A stretch of DNA of 64,000 nucleotides, from assembly GCA_016900015.1 (NCBI GenBank), contig JACJJM010000012.1, positions 1-64,000 of the forward strand. Direction: 5' to 3'. The DNA comes from Phocaeicola coprophilus (GTDB taxonomy: Bacteria > Bacteroidota > Bacteroidia > Bacteroidales > Bacteroidaceae). The number at the start of each line of letters is the position of its first letter. The stretch's first letter is position 1. Made by a program: the position numbers and the translations under genes. The notes under the pieces were generated by a model. That model saw only the letters and a program-made list of their open reading frames with translations, did not search any database and was not told the origin of the DNA. Below are positions 58,418-64,000 of the stretch, in pieces.

Positions 58418-59656
58418 ATGACTATGACTCACATGATTCACACGATAAGCCGCAAGACATGGAGCGCAGCCCTCGCCTGCCTGGCGCTCCTCCCCACACT
58501 CACCGCCTGCGACGACGACATGGGCAGCACGGAAGTGCCCGGCGAACCTTACGTCCTCTCGCTCGGCATCACCTCGAGCGGCGTGACTACCTACTACGTC
58601 GTGACGGCACAAGACCTCATGAGCGACACGCCCATCAACGCCTACGGACGGGGCATCGAACAAAACGGCTACCGCGACTACCAGCAGGCCGAACAGACCG
58701 TGTTCTCCATCGGAGGCCTCGGAGTGACCAGCGCGACCGGCATACAGCGCGATGCCGCAGGCTACCTGCAGGAAGTGGGCGACTTCGTGTTCAACAACAC
58801 CCCGATAGGCTTCTGCCAAGTGGATGACCACACGATGGCCGCCATGGAACTGCCCACGTCGCCCGGCTCCGGACAAAACCTGACCTTCTATTCGGTCGAC
58901 ATCCAGACACTGGAACTGAAAAGCCGTGTCACCACCACGCCCGTCGCGCCGATGGACGACATCGAATGGCCTTCCGTGACCGGCATGGCCTATGCCGGCG
59001 GCAACCTCTACGTCAGCTACGTCCCGATGAACTCGAACACCTATGCCACGCCGGCTGTCGACACGGCGTTCGTGGCCGTCTACGGCTATCCCGACTTTGA
59101 GTTCAAGACGCTCATCAAGGACACACGGCTGGGCAACATCGGAAGCTGGAACGCATTCAACGGTTTCCAGCTCGACGAAAACGGCGACATCATCGCCATG
59201 TCAAACACCAGCCTGACCAACGGATTCTCTCAGACCAACGGCAAATCGGGCTTCCTCAAGATTCGTGCCGGCGAAACGCACTTCGACGAAGACTACTTCT
59301 TCGACTACGAAGCGCTGACAGGCTACAAGGTGGCCCACTGGCTCTATCTGGGCAACGGGAAAGTGTATGCCGAAGTGTCGACCAACCAAAGCGCCGGCGC
59401 ATGGAGCGACGCCGAAGACCTGAGCGTCATCATCGACCTGAACGAACAGAGCCACACCGTCATCCAGGAAATCCCGCTCCACAGCGGACAGGGCGGACGT
59501 CGCTTCGTGGCCTATGCTGAAAACGGCTATGTCTATGCCCCCATTACCACGTCCGAGGGCGTGTACATCTACCGGGTGGACATCGCCAGCGGGACAGCCG
59601 TGCGCGGAGCACGCATCTCGGCCACGTTCGTAGGAGGACTTTTCAGACTGGACTGA
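58418..59656 (+). CDS. xusB: DUF4374 surface lipoprotein, XusB-like siderophore-binding protein
   Basis: 412 residues. Lipobox LALLPTLTACDDDMGS. The rest looks like a beta-propeller (YVLSLGITSSGVTTYYVVTA; YSVDIQTLELKSRVTTTPVA; SWNAFNGFQLDENGDIIAMS; GGRRFVAYAENGYVYAPITT), the DUF4374 family. In B. thetaiotaomicron the family member XusB binds enterobactin-type siderophores at the cell surface. It starts 32 bases after the receptor stop. Confidence 0.8.
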   Translation: MTMTHMIHTISRKTWSAALACLALLPTLTACDDDMGSTEVPGEPYVLSLGITSSGVTTYYVVTAQDLMSDTPINAYGRGIEQNGYRDYQQAEQTVFSIGGLGVTSATGIQRDAAGYLQEVGDFVFNNTPIGFCQVDDHTMAAMELPTSPGSGQNLTFYSVDIQTLELKSRVTTTPVAPMDDIEWPSVTGMAYAGGNLYVSYVPMNSNTYATPAVDTAFVAVYGYPDFEFKTLIKDTRLGNIGSWNAFNGFQLDENGDIIAMSNTSLTNGFSQTNGKSGFLKIRAGETHFDEDYFFDYEALTGYKVAHWLYLGNGKVYAEVSTNQSAGAWSDAEDLSVIIDLNEQSHTVIQEIPLHSGQGGRRFVAYAENGYVYAPITTSEGVYIYRVDIASGTAVRGARISATFVGGLFRLD

Positions 59657-59663
59657 GCCGGCT

Positions 59664-60800
59664 ATGACCAAACGTTTCTTCCGCCTGCTCCACCTGTGGC
59701 TCGGCCTGCTCTCAGGCCTCATCGTCGTCATCGTATGCCTCACAGGCAGCCTGTATGTGTTCAAGGACGAACTGACGGCTGCCCGTGAGCCGTGGCGCAC
59801 CGTGACTGACACGGGTGCTGCGTTGCTCCGACCGTCAACCTTGTGCGCCGTGGCCGACCGTGCCGCAGGCGACAGCCTCCCGTCGTCCGTCACGCTCGGA
59901 GGCCGCACCGAAGCCGCACAGGTGGACTACTTCTCGGCACGCGGGGCGACGACCGTATTTGTCAACCCCTACACCGGTGACGTCCTGAAAGTCGTGCGGA
60001 GACAACCGGGCGACTTCGACTTCTTTGACTTCATCCTGCAAGGCCACCGGCGGCTCTGGCTCCCGCGCCACATCGGCAGCCCGCTGGTGTCCTACGCCGT
60101 ACTGGCCTTTTTCATCACCCTCCTGACAGGCCTCGTCGTGTCTTGGCCGCGGAAATGGACGCGCCGGGCCGTAAAGAGCCATTTCGCATTCCATCGCCCG
60201 CTCCGGGCCGCCCGCTTCCGGTTCGACCTGCACAATGTGTTGGGCTTCTATGCCGTCATCCCGCTCATCGCCCTCTGCTTCACGGGGCTGATGTTCGGCC
60301 TGTCGTGGTTCTCCGGGGGAGTCTACCGCCTCGTTTCCGGCGGCAAACCGATGGCTTCCTACCGCCTGCCCCTCGCCGAGGACACCGGCCGGGAGTTTGC
60401 CTCCCTCGACGCGCTGCACGCCCGCCTCAGCTCCGAAGCGCCCCGCGCCGTGCAGTTCTACTATGCCCTGCCGCGCACAGGCACGGATGTCTACCGTGCG
60501 AGCATCGTCCATGAAAAGGGCAGTTATTACAAACAGGACAACCGCTTCTTCGACCCCTACGACCTTCAGGAACTGCAAGGCGCAGGCCCCTGGGCCGGCA
60601 AATACACCGAAGCCTCTCCCGCCGACAAGATGATGCGGATGAACCTCGACATACACGAGGGACGTATCCTGGGATTCTGGGGCAAGGCACTGATGTGCGC
60701 CGCGTCGCTCATCGGGGCCAGCCTCCCCATCACGGGATTCGTCATCTGGTGGCGCAGGAAACGACCCAAGCCTACACCACAACCCCTCCCAGCCTCCTAG
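59664..60800 (+). CDS. xusC: PepSY-domain inner-membrane protein, XusC-like
   Basis: 378 residues. Four membrane helices (about 8-33, 130-155, 185-215 and 340-365) with PepSY-type periplasmic parts between them. Typical motifs are the N-terminal RLLHLWLGLLSGLIVVIVCL followed by TGSLYVFKDEL, and HRRLWLPRHIGSPLV. Such proteins often reduce ferric siderophores at the inner membrane. It starts 7 bases after xusB and closes the operon. Confidence 0.82.
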   Translation: MTKRFFRLLHLWLGLLSGLIVVIVCLTGSLYVFKDELTAAREPWRTVTDTGAALLRPSTLCAVADRAAGDSLPSSVTLGGRTEAAQVDYFSARGATTVFVNPYTGDVLKVVRRQPGDFDFFDFILQGHRRLWLPRHIGSPLVSYAVLAFFITLLTGLVVSWPRKWTRRAVKSHFAFHRPLRAARFRFDLHNVLGFYAVIPLIALCFTGLMFGLSWFSGGVYRLVSGGKPMASYRLPLAEDTGREFASLDALHARLSSEAPRAVQFYYALPRTGTDVYRASIVHEKGSYYKQDNRFFDPYDLQELQGAGPWAGKYTEASPADKMMRMNLDIHEGRILGFWGKALMCAASLIGASLPITGFVIWWRRKRPKPTPQPLPAS

Positions 60801-60832
60801 CCCCCTCCCACCTCCCCCCGAAGGGGGAGGCT
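60776..60832 (+). repeat. C-rich terminator-like repeat after the Xus-like operon
   Basis: CCCTCCCACCTCCCC then GAAGGGGGAGGCTTTT: a hairpin plus T-run right at the end of the PepSY gene (the last codons lie within it). The same unit is inverted at 60905-60945, so the pair also forms a large inverted repeat. Confidence 0.7.
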
Positions 60833-60904
60833 TTTGATACTTGTGTGCATAAAAATAGTGCGGGCGATGCAGACCATTCAGTATCTGCATCGCCCTTGCA
60901 TTGT

Positions 60905-60945
60905 ATAAAAGCCTCCCCTTCGGGGGGAGGTGGGAGGGGGCCGGG
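60905..60945 (-). terminator. C-rich terminator-like repeat after the DUF6261 gene
   Basis: On the minus strand CCTCCCACCTCCCC, GAAGGGGAGGCTTTT, the same unit as at 60776-60832. It follows the DUF6261 stop by about 20 bases and would end that transcript. Confidence 0.65.
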
Positions 60946-60966
60946 TGTGGAGTTGGACTGTTTGTT

Positions 60967-61782
60967 TTACAATTCCCCATCGTCGCTTCCGTCATCAGTG
61001 CCGCCTTGGCTTCCGCCTCCGCCCTGACTGCTGCCACCGCCTTCATTGCCGCCCTCCGAAGCCGAGCCGCCCGAAGCGCTGCTGCCCGCGATGCGGGAAT
61101 AGTATTCGACGACACCATTCACGCTGTCGATAAACGTGTTGACGGCGTCCGTCGGCTGCACCACGGCGTAGGCATTCACCACCTGCACGATGCTCTTGTA
61201 GAGGTCGTTCACCGCGTCGAGCGCGTCGCCCGAACTGAGGTCCGACTGCGCCATGCGGCCGCTGATTTCCGCCGTGCGTGCCGCCGTACTCTCTTCAAAC
61301 GTGGCGTTGGCCGTCTGCAGAGCCGCCACCACTTCGGTCAGGCCCAACGTCGCCGCGGCAGCCTTGTTTTCCTCCACAGCGAGCACGGCGAGCAGGCCGC
61401 GCACTTCGGCCGTCTGCTTGCTGTATTCGTGGCGCGTGATGTCCTTGTAGGCTGAAAATTGCGGATAGAGCAGTTCGGCGGCTGCACTCTGTTCCGCCAC
61501 GGGCGACTTGCGATAGAGGCGTGCCGTCCCGATGATGATTGACACGGCGTTGTCGCGCACGCGGTCGGCATCGGCCAGCACCTTGGTGGAGACGAACGCC
61601 CGCTGACGGTTGACGATGGAGTCAAGCGTGGCGATGGCCGCTTCGTAGGCCTCCGTCTTATCCTCGATGTGAAGCGCGGCCGGTGTGGCCGTGGTGACGT
61701 GTTTCATAACTTGGTGGTGGAAATCGGCGCATGAGCCGATGGACATTCTCGCCATTCCGAAAGATTTGATTTGCTTTGCCAT
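60967..61782 (-). CDS. DUF6261 family protein
   Basis: 271 residues, no signal peptide. The body is almost fully helical (EAYEAAIATLDSIVNRQRAF; TAEVRGLLAVLAVEENKAAA; DALDAVNDLYKSIVQVVNAY), as in the DUF6261 family of Bacteroidales. The last 40 residues are Gly/Ser/Asp-rich (GSSASGGSASEGGNEGGGSS, then DDGSDDGEL), probably disordered. Function unknown. Upstream lies a tandem-repeat array that may be its leader. Confidence 0.75.
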   Translation of the reverse strand: MAKQIKSFGMARMSIGSCADFHHQVMKHVTTATPAALHIEDKTEAYEAAIATLDSIVNRQRAFVSTKVLADADRVRDNAVSIIIGTARLYRKSPVAEQSAAAELLYPQFSAYKDITRHEYSKQTAEVRGLLAVLAVEENKAAAATLGLTEVVAALQTANATFEESTAARTAEISGRMAQSDLSSGDALDAVNDLYKSIVQVVNAYAVVQPTDAVNTFIDSVNGVVEYYSRIAGSSASGGSASEGGNEGGGSSQGGGGSQGGTDDGSDDGEL

Positions 61783-61839
61783 AATAAAATGTTATTTTAT
61801 GGTTATGAATAATTGTGTGCACGACCGACGGCCCTCTCC

Positions 61840-62147
61840 AAGCTCTACATTTTTGCAGCAGCATTTTGACGACCTTCAATGAGCTCCTGCATTTTTGCAA
61901 CGGCCATTGACGACCCTCAATGAGCTCCTGCATTTTTGCAACGGCCATTGACGACCCTCAATAAGCTCCTGCATTTTGCAGCGGCATTTTGACGACCCTC
62001 AATGAGCTCCTGCATTTTGCAGCGGCATTTTGACGACCCTCAATGAGCTCTTGCATTTTGCAGCGGCATTTTGACGGCCTTCAATGAGCTCCTGCATTTT
62101 GCAGCGGCATTTTGACGACCCTCAATGAGCTCCTGCATTTTTGCAAC
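61840..62147. repeat. 41-bp tandem repeat array
   Basis: Seven full units (starts 61840, 61881, 61922, 61963, 62004, 62045, 62086) plus a partial eighth from 62127. Each runs GAGCTCCTGCATTTT..., then ...GACGACCCTCAAT. Two versions of the centre alternate in blocks: GCAACGGCCATTGA (units 2-3) and GCAGCGGCATTTTGA (units 4-7). There are no spacers. 41 is not a multiple of 3, so it does not code for a repeat protein. Between 61783 and 62323 nothing else but the candidate promoter at 62186 and short palindromes at 62212-62242 is seen. Confidence 0.9.
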
Positions 62148-62185
62148 GACCGGCGAAGAGCTGCGCCCCTCCCCGGCCGTGAACA

Positions 62186-62193
62186 CAAAGATA
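62186..62193 (-). promoter_or_regulatory. candidate -7 box reading into the tandem repeats
   Basis: On the minus strand TATCTTTG fits TAnnTTTG exactly. No -33 TTTG at the right distance. If used, the transcript would run through the whole repeat array to the DUF6261 gene, giving a leader of nearly 400 bases. Confidence 0.4.
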
Positions 62194-62323
62194 AAGAGAA
62201 AAGACGCTTTACTTGCGCCGCAAGCGGATGTTTTTAAACATCATTTTGTCAGTCCCGCTTTCCTGAAATCTTTAGCGCACATGTTCTTTCTGTCCGGTGC
62301 GTCAGATGACAACAAACGACATC

Positions 62324-62884
62324 CTACACTTCCCACACCAGCAGAAGCAGCAACAGGAAGTCTTCCCGCGAGAGGAGGGTGGACAAGCGTTCGAGGGCGC
62401 GATACTTCACCGTGCGCACGGTGTTGAGGCTCACGCCCAGCGCGTCGGCTATCTCGGGCATCGACTTGCCCTGCACCAGGAGCGTGATGACCTGTCGGCT
62501 CTGGGGCGAGAGCTTGGCGACGGCCTCGGCGATGAGGCGTGAACTCTCTGTCTCGATGATGTGGGCGAGGAAGGTCTCGTTGGAGGAGAGGTTGAGATAT
62601 TCCTCCCCGTCCAGCGGCGTGTCGTGGTGCGACTGCCACGTCCATTTGTCCAGGATGGTGTTGCGCAGGATGGTGAAGAAGTAATTGTTGAGGGACGAGA
62701 CGCGGCCGATGTCGCGCCGGTGTGTCCAGAGCTTGAGGTAAGCCTCCTGCAGGAAGTCGTCGATAGCTTCGGGGTCGTCCACATAGCGGGAAGCAAACGC
62801 ATGGAAGAGCACGGAGTTCTGTCGGATGAACTCCTCCATGCAGCGTTCGTCCCAAGTGGAGATGTCGAGCGGCAAGTCTTTCAT
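62324..62884 (-). CDS. ECF RNA polymerase sigma factor
   Basis: 186 residues. Region 2 (MEEFIRQNSVLFHAFASRYV; AIDDFLQEAYLKLW) and region 4 (LSPQSRQVITLLVQGKSMPE; IADALGVSLNTVRTVKYRAL) are complete. The C-terminus is a run of Leu (FLLLLLLVWEV). It overlaps the symporter stop by four bases, and no anti-sigma gene lies next to it. The orphan FecR at 54124-55269 is a possible but unproven partner. Confidence 0.9.
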   Translation of the reverse strand: MKDLPLDISTWDERCMEEFIRQNSVLFHAFASRYVDDPEAIDDFLQEAYLKLWTHRRDIGRVSSLNNYFFTILRNTILDKWTWQSHHDTPLDGEEYLNLSSNETFLAHIIETESSRLIAEAVAKLSPQSRQVITLLVQGKSMPEIADALGVSLNTVRTVKYRALERLSTLLSREDFLLLLLLVWEV

Positions 62885-64000
62885 CGCTCCTGCTCCTTCT
62901 CCTGTTTCGGGCCCATGAAATGGTCCACGATGAGCGCGATGGAGCCGTCGCCTGTCACGTTGCAGGCCGTCCCGAAGCTGTCCATCGCGATGTAGAGGGC
63001 AATCATGAGGGCCTGCGCTTCCGCATTAAATCCCAAAATCGACTCCAGGATGCCCAGCGAGGCCATGATGGCGCCTCCCGGAACGCCCGGTGCGGCGACC
63101 ATCGTAATGCCCAGCATGCAGATGAAGCCTGCAAAGAGCATGAAGTCATGGGGCATGCCCTGCATCATCATCAGAGCCAGCGCACAAGCCACGATTTTCA
63201 ACGTGCTGCCCGAGAGGTGGATGGTCGCGCAAAGAGGGATGACGAATCCCGCCACGCTGCCTGACACGCCGTTGCGCCGTGTCTGCTCCAGCGTCACGGG
63301 GATGGTGGCAGCCGACGACTGCGTCCCCAATGCCGTGAAATAGGCAGGAAGCATACGGGCCAGCAACTTAAACGGATTGCGACGCACGACGAGCCCCGCA
63401 GCGGAGTATTGCAAGACGAGCAGCAGGATGTGGAGCAGGAAGATGACGCCGATGATTTTGATGAATACGACAAGAATGGCCCAGACCTGTCCCGTGTGGG
63501 TCATGTTCAGGAAAATGCCGAAGATGTAGAGCGGCAGCAGCGGAAGGATGACGACGCGGATGACAGCCGAGATGATGTCGCGGAAATCATCAAACACACG
63601 CTTCAGGGCATCCGAGGCCAGCCCTGCAAGGCCCAGCCCCAACGTGAAGGCAAGCACGAGGGCCGTCATGACGTCCATCATGGGCGGGATGGGCACGGAG
63701 AAATAAGGTTTCGGGGCAGAAGCGTCCGTCACGGCGCTCAGCGATGAGCTTGTGTCGATGAGATGGGGAAAGACCAGCGACCCTGTCCCGTAGGAAAGGA
63801 AGCCGGAAAAGAGCGTGGCCCCGTAGGCCAGGAGCACGGTGAACAGCAGCATGCGGCCTGCCCCTTTTCCGATGTCAGAGATGGCGGGGACGACCAGCCC
63901 CACGATGATGAGCGGGATAATAAAGGTGAGAAACTCACTGAATATGCCGTTGAATGTGACAAACACACGTACAGCCCAGGCAGGCAACACATGCCCCATA
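62881..64000 (-). CDS. dicarboxylate/amino acid:cation symporter (DAACS family), 5' end beyond the window
   Basis: At least 372 residues, with the frame open to the window edge, so the N-terminus is missing. The Ser-rich reentrant motif (LGTQSSAATIPVTLEQTRRN) and the substrate-binding NVTGDGSIALIVDHF with its Asp are typical of the GltP/DctA family. Several membrane helices are visible. It imports glutamate, aspartate or C4-dicarboxylates with Na+ or H+. It overlaps the sigma gene that follows by four bases. Confidence 0.88.
   Translation of the reverse strand, partial: MGHVLPAWAVRVFVTFNGIFSEFLTFIIPLIIVGLVVPAISDIGKGAGRMLLFTVLLAYGATLFSGFLSYGTGSLVFPHLIDTSSSLSAVTDASAPKPYFSVPIPPMMDVMTALVLAFTLGLGLAGLASDALKRVFDDFRDIISAVIRVVILPLLPLYIFGIFLNMTHTGQVWAILVVFIKIIGVIFLLHILLLVLQYSAAGLVVRRNPFKLLARMLPAYFTALGTQSSAATIPVTLEQTRRNGVSGSVAGFVIPLCATIHLSGSTLKIVACALALMMMQGMPHDFMLFAGFICMLGITMVAAPGVPGGAIMASLGILESILGFNAEAQALMIALYIAMDSFGTACNVTGDGSIALIVDHFMGPKQEKEQER

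Noticed and set aside
61840-62147. CRISPR array
   Set aside because: The repeats are directly adjacent, with no unique spacers and no cas genes nearby.

Overview
The window comes from a Bacteroidales bacterium (Bacteroidaceae/Prevotellaceae-like; genus not resolvable by reading). The basis is the density of TonB-dependent receptors, two SusC/SusD pairs, FecR-type anti-sigma factors, ECF sigma factors, DUF4249/DUF4843/DUF4374/DUF6261 proteins, and promoters of the Bacteroides type (TTTG, 18-20 bp, TAnnTTTG) in front of several genes.

Layout. (1) 1-6.1 kb: an ECF sigma / DUF4974 anti-sigma / TonB receptor / DUF4249 lipoprotein / small outer-membrane barrel locus. Both regulators are broken (frameshift, nonsense), and two further envelope genes at its end are remnants, while the receptor is intact. 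(2) 6.2-7.5 kb: a self-contained Fic protein gene with a palindromic operator-like site over its promoter. (3) 7.7-23.4 kb, minus strand: housekeeping block. Read on its own strand it runs mdh, rpsU, xerC/D-type recombinase, hpf, tRNA-Thr/Tyr/Gly/Thr, tuf, tRNA-Trp, secE, nusG, rplK, rplA, rplJ, rplL, rpoB, rpoC, with RNA hairpins at rplL-rpoB, rpoB-rpoC and tuf-tRNA-Trp. (4) 23.4-24.2 kb: repeat-rich spacer. (5) 24.2-31.65 kb, minus strand: four-gene envelope operon (outer-membrane barrel, M50 metalloprotease with a PqqD-like N-terminus, O-antigen-ligase/TPR protein, transglutaminase-like lipoprotein), with a decayed copy of the ligase gene just upstream. This is the best candidate in the window for an uncharacterised system. 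(6) 32.6-42.8 kb, plus strand: complete ECF sigma / FecR / SusC / SusD / DUF4843 / PKD-like lipoprotein / thioredoxin locus, with a matched 33-bp promoter-like box in front of fecR and susC. (7) 43.1-47.8 kb, plus strand: aminopeptidase P, gamma-carbonic anhydrase, glycerol kinase, glycerol facilitator. (8) 48.0-55.3 kb, minus strand: FecR / SusC / SusD / TlpA locus without a sigma gene. (9) 56.2-60.8 kb, plus strand: TonB receptor / DUF4374 lipoprotein / PepSY membrane protein, matching the XusABC xenosiderophore system of Bacteroides thetaiotaomicron. (10) 61.0-64.0 kb, minus strand: DUF6261 protein behind an array of 41-bp tandem repeats, an ECF sigma gene, and a dicarboxylate/amino-acid symporter cut by the window end.

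The accessory parts are almost all surface nutrient-capture machinery under ECF sigma / anti-sigma control. Neither SusCD locus carries glycoside hydrolases and both end in a thioredoxin-fold protein, so a non-glycan substrate is likely. The intergenic DNA holds several dispersed repeat families: a GC-rich palindromic element around CCTTTCCG/CGGAAAGG, a ~183-bp element in two copies, an inverted-repeat-bounded ~208-bp element with a second fragment elsewhere, and long stem hairpins after stop codons.
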